From: Micromonospora ureilytica
GTDB lineage: Bacteria; Actinomycetota; Actinomycetes; Mycobacteriales; Micromonosporaceae
DNA length: 64,000 bases
NCBI RefSeq assembly: GCF_015751765.1
Contig: NZ_JADOTX010000001.1
Coordinates: 3,968,001 to 4,032,000 of the forward strand
Direction of reading: 5' to 3'
A program made the position numbers and the translations under genes. Below are positions 34,153 to 43,400 of the stretch, piece after piece; position 1 is the stretch's first letter; each line of letters opens with the position of its first letter. The notes under the pieces were generated by a model. It searched no databases. It had not been told where the DNA came from and saw nothing but the letters and a program-made list of their open reading frames with translations.

Positions 34153-36926
34153 AAGTCCGCAGGTCTTCGCGGGCCCCCGGTCGGGCCGACACCGTGACGC
34201 CGCGGCCGGTCGCGCCGCCCGCCCCGGTCGGCCGACGGCGGTTCGCCGAGCTGAGAGGCTCCTGGCGGGCGGCGCTGCGGATCGCCCGGCGTGAGTCAGG
34301 CCGCTCGCGGCGGCGGACCATCCTGGTGCTCGCGATGATCGCCATGCCGGTGGCGGCGCTGGCCTTCCTGGCGGCGAGCTACGACATGGCCGAGCTGACC
34401 CCACAGGAACGCGTCGACCGCCGGCTCGGCGTGGCCGACGCGCAACTGCAGTGGATCGCCAACGCCCCGGTGGGGCAGGACGAGTGGGGTGAGGGCTGGT
34501 ACACCCGCGAGGGCGAGCTCCCCGGGAAGGTCACCGCGGCCCAGGTGAGCGCACTGCTCGGGCCGGGCAGCCGGGTCACCGAGGTGCGTCCGAACGTCCC
34601 GCTGACACTGCGCGGCCCGCACCGCGACGAGGTCGTGAACGCTCGGGTGCTGGACCTCACCGACCCGCTGGCCCGCGGGCTGGTGCGGTTTCGGGCCGGC
34701 CGGGCGCCGCAGCAACCCGGCGAGGTCGCGGTCAGTCCGACGGCGCTGCGTCGCCTGGGTCTGCGACTCGGCCACGCCGTGGCCGCCGCCGACGGGAGCA
34801 GGGCGTACACAGTGGTGGCGGTGGTCGAGTTCCCCGACGACCTCGGGCCGGTCGTGGCGCTGCACCCCGGGGCCGCGCCGGCGGCCGGTCCGGAGCCGGA
34901 CAGTGTCTGGCTGGCGGACGTGCCGGGCACCGTCGACGCGGCGCTGGTGTCCCGACTCAACGACCATGGGGTGGTGGTCGCCGCCCGACAACCGGTCGGC
35001 CCGGCGACCACAACGGACCGGACGTGGTTCGGGTCGGTCAGGCAGAGCAGCCCCGACGACCTGAGCACCGGCATCCTGATCGCCGGCCTCGGGCTGCTGG
35101 AGGTCGTCCTGCTGGTCGGGCCGGCCTTCGCCGTCGGCGTCCGTCGCCGCCGACGGGATCTGGCGCTGGTCGCGGTGGCGGGCGGGGACGCCGCCCAGCT
35201 TCGCCGGGTCGTCCTGGCCGACGGTGTGGTGCTGGGCGTGCTGGGGGCCGCCGCCGGCCTGCTCGTCGGCGTCGGCGCGGCGTTCGCCGGTCGCCCGCTG
35301 ATGGAGCAGTACGTCTTCAGCGCCCGTTTCGGCGGCTACCGCTGCTGGCCGACCGCGCTGGTGCTGCTCGGCGGCGTCGCGGTGCTGGCCGGGGTGCTCG
35401 CCGCGCTGGCACCGGCCTGGACCGCCGCCCGGCAGGACGTCAGCGCCGGGCTCGCCGGGCGACGCACCCCGGCGAAAGCCCCGGGCCGCTGGTTGGCTCT
35501 CGGACTGGCGCTGGTGGTCGGCGGGGCGGGGCTGGCGGCGTTCGGGGCCACCCGGACCTCCCCGGCGGTAATCCTCACCGGGCTGATCCTCGGCGAGTTG
35601 GGCCTGGTCTGCTGCACGCCCACGCTGCTCGGGGTGCTCGCCCGCCTTGGGCGGGTGTTGCCGCTGGCACCACGGATCGCGCTCCGCGACGCCAGCCGCA
35701 ACCGGGCCGCCGCGGCACCGGCCATCTGCGCCGTGATGGCCGCCGTCGCCAGCAGCGTCGCCCTCGGCGGATACCTGGCCAGCGACGGCGCCCGGGAAGC
35801 GCGCGCCTACCGGCCGGCGCTGCCGACCGGCCACGTGCTGGTCAACTCGATCGGCTCGACCGGGCAGCCCACACTGGCCCAGATCACCGACGCGGCCCGG
35901 ACCCAGTTCGGGGTCGGCGCGGTCGCCCCGGTGCAGACGGCGAGTTGCGGGGCGGGGAGCAACGGCTACTGCGACATCGCGCCAGTGCTCCCACTGACAC
36001 GTGCCTGCCCCTGGCAGCCCGGCGTCCAACTCTCCGCGGCCCAGCGCCAGCAGGCCCGCGCCGACCCCCGCTGCCAGATCCGTGAGACGGACTATCCGGG
36101 CGACTACGTGGAGACCGGGGTCGACGACGGGACCGCGCTCCCCCTGCTCACCGGCGTGGACCCGGCGACGACCGCCGCCGCCACGGCCGTGCTGCGCGCC
36201 GGCGGCGTGGTGGTGACCGACCCGCGCTACCTGCACGACGGCCTGGTGACCGTCCGGGTCAGCGAGGTGGAGGCCGGTCCGGACCGGCCGACCGCGGTCC
36301 GCGACCTTCCGGGGTACGCGCTGCCCCGGGCGACCGGCCAGTCCCGCCTGCTGCTGTCCGCCGCCGCGGCCCGGCAACTCGGCGTGAGCTGGTCCCCGAC
36401 CAGCTGGGTGATCGGCACCACGACCCCACCCGACGACGACCAACAGGCGCGGTTCACCGCTGCCCTGCGGCCCTTCGGGACGCTCTCGCTGAACGTGGAG
36501 TACGGCGGCCCCCCGCGCGACGTCTCACCGCTGCTGCTGCTGCTCGCGGCGGCGGCCGGGCTGATCACGGTGGGGGCGGCCGGGGTTGCCACCGCGCTCG
36601 CCGCCGCCGAGGGACGCGCCGAGCTGACCACCCTGGCGGCCGTCGGCGCGGCCCCAGCGGTACGCCGACTGCTGGCGATCTGCCAGGCCGGGGTCATCGC
36701 CGGTCTCGGTTCGGTGCTCGGCATCGTGGCCGGCCTCGGCACCGCCGCGATCGTGCTGGTCTCGGTGAACCGGCAGTACGCCAGCCACTGGCCGGTCCCC
36801 GATCCGTACCCCTTTCTGGTGCCGTGGCCCGCGCTCGGGGTCCTGGTGCTGGTGCCGGTGGTGGCGATGCTCGGAGCGGGCCTGTTCACCCGGGCCCGGC
36901 TGCCGATCGAACGGCGGCTGGACTGA
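34149..36926 (+). CDS. FtsX-like ABC transporter permease
   Basis: A 925-residue membrane protein. A first helix (TILVLAMIAMPVAALAFLA) anchors a large ~240-residue extracellular domain, then three helices (LGLLEVVLLVGPAFAVGV; LLGVLGAAAGLLVGVG; VLAGVLAALAPAWTA) form the first FtsX unit. A middle helix group and a second extracellular domain with four or more cysteines (ASCGAGSNGYCDIAP, RACPW, DPRCQ) precede a second FtsX unit at the C-terminus. The architecture suggests MacB/LolE-like mechanotransmission rather than a classic channel: export or envelope-peptide resistance. Overlaps the ATPase gene (GTGA). Confidence 0.9.
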   Translation: MKVRRSSRAPGRADTVTPRPVAPPAPVGRRRFAELRGSWRAALRIARRESGRSRRRTILVLAMIAMPVAALAFLAASYDMAELTPQERVDRRLGVADAQLQWIANAPVGQDEWGEGWYTREGELPGKVTAAQVSALLGPGSRVTEVRPNVPLTLRGPHRDEVVNARVLDLTDPLARGLVRFRAGRAPQQPGEVAVSPTALRRLGLRLGHAVAAADGSRAYTVVAVVEFPDDLGPVVALHPGAAPAAGPEPDSVWLADVPGTVDAALVSRLNDHGVVVAARQPVGPATTTDRTWFGSVRQSSPDDLSTGILIAGLGLLEVVLLVGPAFAVGVRRRRRDLALVAVAGGDAAQLRRVVLADGVVLGVLGAAAGLLVGVGAAFAGRPLMEQYVFSARFGGYRCWPTALVLLGGVAVLAGVLAALAPAWTAARQDVSAGLAGRRTPAKAPGRWLALGLALVVGGAGLAAFGATRTSPAVILTGLILGELGLVCCTPTLLGVLARLGRVLPLAPRIALRDASRNRAAAAPAICAVMAAVASSVALGGYLASDGAREARAYRPALPTGHVLVNSIGSTGQPTLAQITDAARTQFGVGAVAPVQTASCGAGSNGYCDIAPVLPLTRACPWQPGVQLSAAQRQQARADPRCQIRETDYPGDYVETGVDDGTALPLLTGVDPATTAAATAVLRAGGVVVTDPRYLHDGLVTVRVSEVEAGPDRPTAVRDLPGYALPRATGQSRLLLSAAAARQLGVSWSPTSWVIGTTTPPDDDQQARFTAALRPFGTLSLNVEYGGPPRDVSPLLLLLAAAAGLITVGAAGVATALAAAEGRAELTTLAAVGAAPAVRRLLAICQAGVIAGLGSVLGIVAGLGTAAIVLVSVNRQYASHWPVPDPYPFLVPWPALGVLVLVPVVAMLGAGLFTRARLPIERRLD

Positions 36927-37000
36927 CTGATCTGCCGGGCGACCGAAAGGGGACCGCCCAGGGGTGCCGCCGGGGCCGGGCAGCCGGCAGACTGACCGGC

Positions 37001-37501
37001 GTGTCAGTGCTGGGAAGAGTCACCCGTCGGCTCGGTCATCATCGTTGGTTCGGCGCGGCCGCACGTCTGTTGGTCCCCGCCGATCGGGTGGTCGGTCGCC
37101 TCACCCGAGGCCGGGTGGTCGCGCTCGGCCTGATCCCGTCCCTGGTGATCACGACGACCGGCCGCCGCTCCGGCAAGCCCCGCAGCAATCCGGTGGTCTA
37201 CGTGCCCGACGGCGACGCGTACGTGGTGATCGGCTCCAACTGGGGGCAGACCCATCACCCCGCCTGGGCGCTGAACCTGCTCGCCGATCCCGCCGCCCAG
37301 GTGGACGTGAAGGGCCGGCGGCTCGCGGTGCGGGCCGAGCGCGCGTCCGGCGCCGAACGGGAGCGGTTGTGGCAGTTGCTGGTCACCGAGTGGCCCGCGT
37401 ACCGCTCGTACGTGCAGCGCGCAGGCGGTCGCGAGATCCACATCTTCCGGCTGGCCCCGACCGGGCGCGGCGCGCCCGACGGTCCACCGTCGGCTGGCTA
37501 G
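37001..37501 (+). CDS. F420-type nitroreductase family protein (DDN-like)
   Basis: A 166-residue split beta-barrel protein of the deazaflavin-dependent nitroreductase (DDN) family. LVITTTGRRSGKPRSNPVVYV (TTTGRRSGKPRS, then PVVYVPDGDAYVVIGSNWG) and HPAWALNLLADP are the family landmarks; the G-R-R-S-G-K/R-x-R stretch contacts F420. The substrate is unknown; relatives reduce quinones or nitro compounds. GTG at 37001 places the N-terminus just before SVLGRVTRRL; the ribosome site is weak. Confidence 0.9.
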   Translation: MSVLGRVTRRLGHHRWFGAAARLLVPADRVVGRLTRGRVVALGLIPSLVITTTGRRSGKPRSNPVVYVPDGDAYVVIGSNWGQTHHPAWALNLLADPAAQVDVKGRRLAVRAERASGAERERLWQLLVTEWPAYRSYVQRAGGREIHIFRLAPTGRGAPDGPPSAG

Positions 37502-37550
37502 GCTGACGCCCGGTAGCCCGAGCCCCGCAGCCGCGAACAGAGGTGGTCCC

Positions 37551-38279
37551 GTGGGTGAGCAGGCCGGTGTCGACCGGGGCGTCGACGATCGACGGTGGAC
37601 GGTCGCGGAGCGGGTCGCCGAGGCGATCCGGCGGCGGTTCCCGGCCGATGCGCTCGCGATCGCTGTGCACGGGCCCCTGGCGCACGGTGACGACGACGGC
37701 GGCGGGGACCGCGAGGCGGGAATGCTGGTGGTCACCTATCGACCCGGAACCGGGCCGCCGCCGGCGACCCGGCGGGTGGACGGAGTGCTGGTCGATCTGA
37801 CCGTGGCCGCCGCCGAGGACTACCTGGCCCAGGCCCGGGTGCTCTCGCCGCTCTGGCCGCTGACCGCCGACCGGTACGTCACCACGCAGGCGTTGCACGA
37901 CCCGACCGGCTGGTTGCGGACGCTGCGCGACGAGCACCTCGGCCGGCTGGCTCGGGCCCGGCCGGCGGAGTTCAGCACCGCGGCCCGGCAGGCGTGGTAC
38001 AGGGGCAGCGCGGCGCATTCCCGGGCTGCCCGGCTCGCCGAGTGGTACGAAACCGATCAGGCTCTGCTGATGCTCGGTGAGGCCCGGCTGGCTGCGGCCA
38101 CGGTGACCGGCCTGCTGAGCCGCACCTACTTCCGTGACCCGGGGGACGCGGTGCGGCGCACCGGTTTGGCCGGCGCGGACATGACCGAGGTGGGTGTGGT
38201 GCTGGCCCGGCAGGCCGAGGAGTTGGCCGCCCGTGGTCGTGCTGTCGACGGCACTGTCGACGAGCTGCTCACCACCTGA
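37551..38279 (+). CDS. Nucleotidyltransferase-fold protein, probably catalytically degenerate
   Basis: A 242-residue protein from GTG 37551. VHGPLAHGDDDGGGDREAGMLVV at ~43-65 (given as VHGPLAHG, DREAGMLVV) lines up with the nucleotidyltransferase G-S-x-x-x-G ... S-D-x-D-L-x-V motif, but Gly-Ser is His-Gly-Pro and the second catalytic Asp position is altered. The remaining helical domain has a TDRYVTTQALHDP block and WYRGSAAHSRAARLAEWYETDQALL (WYRGSAAHS, EWYETDQALL), recalling HEPN/kanamycin-type partner domains. Possibly a non-catalytic relative. Its 3' end is convergent with the VIT1-like gene, 6 bp apart. Confidence 0.72.
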   Translation: MGEQAGVDRGVDDRRWTVAERVAEAIRRRFPADALAIAVHGPLAHGDDDGGGDREAGMLVVTYRPGTGPPPATRRVDGVLVDLTVAAAEDYLAQARVLSPLWPLTADRYVTTQALHDPTGWLRTLRDEHLGRLARARPAEFSTAARQAWYRGSAAHSRAARLAEWYETDQALLMLGEARLAAATVTGLLSRTYFRDPGDAVRRTGLAGADMTEVGVVLARQAEELAARGRAVDGTVDELLTT

Positions 38280-38285
38280 GGCGTG

Positions 38286-38999
38286 TCACAGCCCGCCGGG
38301 TACGCCGATCAGCGAGCCGATCAGGTAGGTGGCGCCGGCCGCCGCGGCGCCCAGCAGCAACTGGCGCAGCCCACCGGTCCACCAGGGACGGTTGGTGAAG
38401 CGGGCCACCACGGCACCGGCGACGAACAGCCCGAGCCCGCCGACGGCGAGCGCCAGCCACAGTTCGGTGGCGCCGAGCAGGTACGGCAGGAGCGGAACCA
38501 GCGCGCCCACCGAGAAGAACAGGAACGACGAGATCGCCGCGGCCCACGGGCTGGGCTGGTCGTCGGGGTCGACGCCCAACTCCTCCCGGACGTGCACCCG
38601 CAGCGCCTCCTCCGGGTCGCGCCGCACCGCCTCGGCGACCTGGGTGGCAAGGTCTCGGGGCAGGCCCCGGGCCACCCACGCGTCGGCCAACTCCCGGGCC
38701 TCCGCCTCGGGGTGCCGTTCCAGTTCCCGTCGCTCCTTGGCCACCTCGGCGGCGACCTGTTCGTTGGCGGAGCGCACGCTTGTGTACTCGCCGAGCCCCA
38801 TCGAGATCGCACCGGCCACGAGGCCGGCGCTGCCGGTGAGCACGATGTTGCGAGGCGACACTCCGCCGCCGCCGACGCCGGCGATCAGGGCGATGTTGGT
38901 GACCAGGCCGTCCATCGCGCCGAAGACGGCCGGGCGTAGCCAGCCGCCGGAGACGTCCGCGTGGTGCGCCTCGCGCAGCGCCGCTGGGGTGTCGGTCAC
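38286..38999 (-). CDS. VIT1/CCC1-family transporter
   Basis: A 237-residue integral membrane protein. AVFGAMDGLVTNIALIAGV, SAGLVAGAISMGLGEYTSVRS (AGAISMGLGEY, then RSANEQ) and two C-terminal helical pairs match the VIT1/CCC1 Fe2+/Mn2+ transporter family. The conserved MGxGEY motif of helix 2 and the cytoplasmic Glu-rich loop (KERRELERHPEAEARELADA: given ERRELERHPEAEAREL) that binds metals are present. Likely exports Fe/Mn. GTG at 38999 follows directly on a 59-bp tandem repeat; GAAGGACAGG serves as ribosome site. Confidence 0.9.
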   Translation of the reverse strand: MTDTPAALREAHHADVSGGWLRPAVFGAMDGLVTNIALIAGVGGGGVSPRNIVLTGSAGLVAGAISMGLGEYTSVRSANEQVAAEVAKERRELERHPEAEARELADAWVARGLPRDLATQVAEAVRRDPEEALRVHVREELGVDPDDQPSPWAAAISSFLFFSVGALVPLLPYLLGATELWLALAVGGLGLFVAGAVVARFTNRPWWTGGLRQLLLGAAAAGATYLIGSLIGVPGGL

Positions 39000-39002
39000 G
39001 GC

Positions 39003-39118
39003 GCCTGTCCTTCGTTCGCGACTGCGGGACTCCGCTTCGCTGCGTTCCTCGCGCTCACGATGCCTGTCCTTCGTTCGCGACTGCGGGACTCCGCTTCGCT
39101 GCGTTCCTCGCGCTCACG
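39003..39118. repeat. Two tandem copies of a 59-bp-period repeat
   Basis: Copy one occupies 39003-39059 and copy two 39062-39118; the 57 bases of the units are identical, separated by AT. Shared core segments are GTTCGCGACTGCGGG and TCCTCGCGCTCAC. On the minus strand copy two begins inside the map stop codon (GTGAGCGCGAGG overlaps TGA) and copy one ends 3 bp before the VIT1-like start codon, so the array fills the whole intergenic gap. The same core and period recur at 45615-45785. Confidence 0.95.
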
Positions 39119-39971
39119 GAAGGGTCAGGATTTCGTGGCCATCGTCGGTCACCACGATGGTGTGCTCGAACTGCGCCGTCCACTTCCGGTCCTTGGTGAC
39201 CACTGTCCACCCGTCGTCCCACATGTCGTACTGGTAGGTGCCGAGGGTGATCATCGGCTCGATGGTGAACGTCATGCCCGGCTCCATGATGTCCGTTGGG
39301 CGCGGGCTGTCGTAGTGCGGCACGTAGAGGCCGCTGTGGAATGCCTCGCCGATGCCGTGGCCGGTGAAGTCGCGGACCACGCCGTAGCCGAACCGCTTGG
39401 CGTACGACTCGATGACGCGGCCGACGACGTTGATCTGGCGACCGGGGGCGACAGCGCGGATGCCGCGCATCATGGCCTCGTGGGTCCGCTCGACCAGCAG
39501 CCGGGCCTCTTCGCTGACCTCGCCGACGCAGAAGGTGGCATCGGTGTCACCGTGCACCCCACCGATGTACGCGGTGACGTCGACGTTGATGATGTCGCCG
39601 TCGGTCAGGACCGTGGTGTCCGGGATGCCGTGGCAGATGACCTCGTTGAGGCTGGTGCAGCAGGACTTCGGGAAGCCCTTGTAGCCCAGCGTCGACGGGT
39701 ACGCCCCGTGGTCGCAGAGGAACTCGTGCACCACCTTGTCGATCTCGTCGGTGGTCACGCCGGGCTTGCAGTGCTCGCCGGCGAGCTGGGTCGCCTGGGC
39801 GGCGAGCCGGCTGGCGATCCGCATCTTCTCGATGGTCTCCGGCGTCTGCACGTGCGAGCCACGCCACTCCTGCGGGCGCTTCTTGCCCACGTACTCCGGT
39901 CGGGCGATCTGGGATGGCACCGGTCGCATCGGGGAGAGCGTGCCTGGTGTCAGCGGCGGACGGACGGTCAT
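39114..39971 (-). CDS. map: Methionine aminopeptidase, type I
   Basis: A 285-residue enzyme that removes the initiator methionine. The metal centre residues are visible in order: Asp in [19 protein letters not shown] ([16 protein letters not shown]), His in [11 protein letters not shown], Glu in FTIEPM and Glu in [23 protein letters not shown] is the substrate-pocket strand. The ~40-residue N-terminal extension ([28 protein letters not shown]: given in part [19 protein letters not shown]) with a PxxPxR element is typical of actinobacterial MetAP1c. ATG at 39971. Its stop codon lies inside a tandem repeat. Confidence 0.96.
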   Translation of the reverse strand: MTVRPPLTPGTLSPMRPVPSQIARPEYVGKKRPQEWRGSHVQTPETIEKMRIASRLAAQATQLAGEHCKPGVTTDEIDKVVHEFLCDHGAYPSTLGYKGFPKSCCTSLNEVICHGIPDTTVLTDGDIINVDVTAYIGGVHGDTDATFCVGEVSEEARLLVERTHEAMMRGIRAVAPGRQINVVGRVIESYAKRFGYGVVRDFTGHGIGEAFHSGLYVPHYDSPRPTDIMEPGMTFTIEPMITLGTYQYDMWDDGWTVVTKDRKWTAQFEHTIVVTDDGHEILTLP

Positions 39972-40066
39972 GCCGCAAGCCTATCGCCGGGCCCGCTGGT
40001 GACCCGCGCCACGGCCGCCCGGTGGGGGTTGTTGCCCAGCCAGGGCTGCTGTGCCATGGTGTCAGC

Positions 40067-40381
40067 GTGGATCAAGGGGGAGCACCGCCCGTCTTCTCCG
40101 CCAGCGCCGAGATCGACGGTGACCACCTCCACGTGGTGGTGGCCGGTGAGGTCGACATGGCGACCGCGGACACGATGCTCCAGACGGCGCTGCGCGAGCC
40201 CGCCGGGAAGATCACTCTCGACCTGAGCGCGGTCACCTTCTTCGACTCGGCCGCCATCCACGCCCTGGTCCGGCTCGCCCAGCAGTTCTCGGGAAAGCTC
40301 ACAGTTCGTCCGTCCCGGCAGGTCCGCCGCGTGCTGGAGATCTCCGGCCTCGGCGAGCAGAGCTGGCTCGACCCGGCCTAG
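40067..40381 (+). CDS. STAS-domain anti-anti-sigma factor
   Basis: A 104-residue STAS protein. The GEVDMATADTM strand-turn and DLSAVTFFDSAAIHALVRL (LSAVTFFDSAAIHALV) contain the phosphorylatable Ser at ~61 in the F-D-S motif. Unphosphorylated STAS proteins bind RsbW-type kinases and free a sigma factor. GTG at 40067 was chosen from the family length; the ribosome site is weak. It is convergent, 84 bp apart, with a hybrid kinase containing both an RsbW-like ATPase and a PP2C/SpoIIE phosphatase, the two enzymes that would write and erase its phosphoserine. Confidence 0.9.
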   Translation: MDQGGAPPVFSASAEIDGDHLHVVVAGEVDMATADTMLQTALREPAGKITLDLSAVTFFDSAAIHALVRLAQQFSGKLTVRPSRQVRRVLEISGLGEQSWLDPA

Positions 40382-40465
40382 AGTCCCTCGACCCGGCCTG
40401 GGGTCCTCGGTCGAGCCGGGCCGGAGGACGCAGGCCCGGAGGGCACCCGGCCGCCGGGCGCGTGG

Positions 40466-43400
40466 TCAGTCCTGCAGCTGCCGGCGCAGCGTCACCTCGG
40501 TGCCCTCATCGGTACGCCGTACCGACAGGTCGCCCAGCGCTCTGATCAGGGCCAGGCCGCGGCCCCGGAAGCCGGAGCCGGTCGACTCCCGCCACTGCCC
40601 GCTGTCGCGCACAATGGCCGTCACCGTCCGACCCTCGATGGCCACTTCCACGCTGATCATGGCCTCGGCGGGGTGGACCGGGTGCTCGATGGCGTTGGCG
40701 GCGGCCTCGGAGACGGCGACGGTCAGGTCGAACAGGTCGGTCTCGCCGACGGAGTGCGCGACCAGGAAGTCCTCCAGGCGCTTTCGCAGCACGCTGAGCC
40801 GGGTCGGGTCCGCCGGTAGCCGTAGGGCGAAGCGGTTCAGCTCGGCAGCCTCCAGGGCGAGGACCGCCACGTCGTCGCGGCGCGGTCGGCCGGTGACCCG
40901 CTCGACCACCGCGTCGATCAGATCGGCCACGTGCTCACTCGGGCTGGCCGCGTCGATGCGAAGCTGGGCCAGTGCGGCATCGATGCCGAGCTGACGGTCC
41001 TCGATCAGCCCGTCGGTGTAGAGCAGCAGTCGACTGCCGGCCGGCAACTCGGCCTCGACCGACTCGTACGTCGCGCTGGGGAGTGCGCCGACCGGTGGAC
41101 CGAGCGCCCGGTCGTGCAGGAACGCCACGTCGCCTCCGGTGATCAACAGTGGGGACGGGTGACCGGCGCTCGCGTACCGCAGTCGACCGGTGCGGGGGTT
41201 GAACAGCAGGCAGACCACTGTCGCGAAGGACCGGCCCTCGGTGGAGCCGACCAGGCGGTTGAGCCGGGTCAGCGACCCACCCGGATCGAAGCCCTCCAGC
41301 ACGTACGCCCGCAGCGCGTTGCGCAGTTGCCCCATCGCCGCGGCGGCCCGGACGCCCTTACCGACCACGTCCCCGATGACCAGCACCAGTTCGTCGCCGT
41401 TCAGCGCGATCGCGTCGTACCAGTCGCCGCCGACCTCGACGTCGGCGCCGCCGGGCAGGTAGCGGCTGGCCACCACCGCGCCGGGCAGCTGGGGCAGCGA
41501 CCGGGGCAGCAGGCTGTGCTGCAGGGTGGTGGCGATGCGGTGTTCGGCTTCGTAGAGCTGCGCGTTCTCCAGCCGCACCCCGACGAGCCGGGCCAGCTGG
41601 GTCAGCGCGGCGTCGTCGGTCTGCGCCTCGTCGCCGTCCGCCCGCCAGACCTGCAACTCACCGAGCTGCTTGCCGGTGGTGCCGGTCAGCTCGGCCACGA
41701 AGGACGGGGCGGCGGCGGTGGTGCCGCCGCCGTCCGCCTCGAAGCGCGCCTCGTTCGCGGTGACCACCACCCGGGCCGCCTCGGCGAGGCTCAACGCGTG
41801 CCGCGCGGCGACCTGGAGCACGTCGGCTGTGGATCGGGCGGTGTTCACCGCCACCGCCGCGTCGGCCAGCGCCCGGAGCCGGCGGATGATCTGCCCGCGC
41901 AGCTGGCCCAGCTCCACGTTGGCCCGCACCCGGGCGACCAGCTCCTGGGCGGAGAACGGCTTGGTGAGGTAGTCGTCGGCGCCGACGGCGAGACCGGCGA
42001 CGGCCTCCGCGGAGCCGGCGCGGGCGGAGAGCAGCACGATCGGCACATGCCGGGTACGCGGATCGGCGCGCAGCGCGCTCACCAGCCCGAACCCGTCCAA
42101 CCGGGGCATCATCACGTCGGTGAGCACCAGGTCGAACCCGCCGTCGCGAGCCAACGGCAGGGCGTCGAGCCCGTCGTTCGCGGTGACCACGTCCCAGGTT
42201 CCGGAGAGCAGCCGACTGACGTGCTCCTGCAGGTCGGCGTTGTCGTCGACGACCAGGATCCGGCCAGCCGGGGCGCCCTTCGCGGCCTGATGGTCGGCCT
42301 GGGGTGTCGGTGCGACACCGGCCCACAGCGCGGTCTCCGCCACGAAGAGCCGGGCCTGCTCGGGCTCACCCACGGGCAACGGGTCGAACGCCGCCACCCG
42401 GTCCGCCGGAAGGTGCGTCGAACCGAACGGAACGGTCACCGTGAAGGTGCTGCCCACGTCGACTTCGCTGGTCAACCCGACCGCACCGCCGTGCATCTCG
42501 ACCAGTTCCCGGACCAGCGCGAGGCCGATGCCGGTGCCTTCGTGGGTGCGTGCCCGCACCCCGGGCACCCGGTGGAACCGTTCGAAGACGTGCGGCAGCT
42601 CGTCCGGCACGATGCCGACGCCGGTGTCCGTCACCTCCAGCCGGGCCGCGCCCTCCACCACCCGGATCCGCACCCTGATCTCGCCGTCGAAGGTGAACTT
42701 GACCGCGTTCGACACCAGGTTGAGGACGATCTTTTCCCACATGTCCCGGTCGACGAAGACCGGCGTCGGCAGCGGCGGGCAGTCCACCACCAGTCGCAAC
42801 CCGGCCCGCTCGGTGGCTGAGCGGAAGGTGCTGGCCAGCCGGGCGGTGTAACCGGCGAGGTCGGTGGGCTGGTAGCGGGCGGCGAGCCGACCGGACTCCA
42901 GCCGGGAGAAGTCCAGCACGGTGTTGACCAGCTTGAGCAGGCGCAGCGCGTTGCGGTGCATCATCGTGAGCCGGTCGGTTTCGGTGGCGGGCAGCTCCGG
43001 GTCGGCCAGCATGTCCTCCAGCGGGCCGAGCACCAGGGTCAGTGGGGTGCGGAACTCGTGACTGACGTTGGCGAAGAAGTTGGTCTTCGCCCGGTCCAGC
43101 GCGGCCAACTCGGTGGCGCGGGCCCGTTCCTGCTCGTACGCCCGCTGGGTGCCGACCGCCCGGGAGATCTGGGCGGCGACCAGGTCGAGGAAGTTGCGGT
43201 AGTCGTCGCCGAGCGGCAACTGACGGGCCACGCCGACTACCAGCGCGCCGACCGTCTGGTTGGTAGCCGTGAGGGGCAGCACGAGGGCCTGGTCGGCGGC
43301 GTCGACAGGCAACACGTCGAGCAGAGCGGCCACCTCGACAGTGGCGGGCACGCCATCGGCGGTCAACCGGGCCAGCAGCTGCGACGCGACATCGACGGCG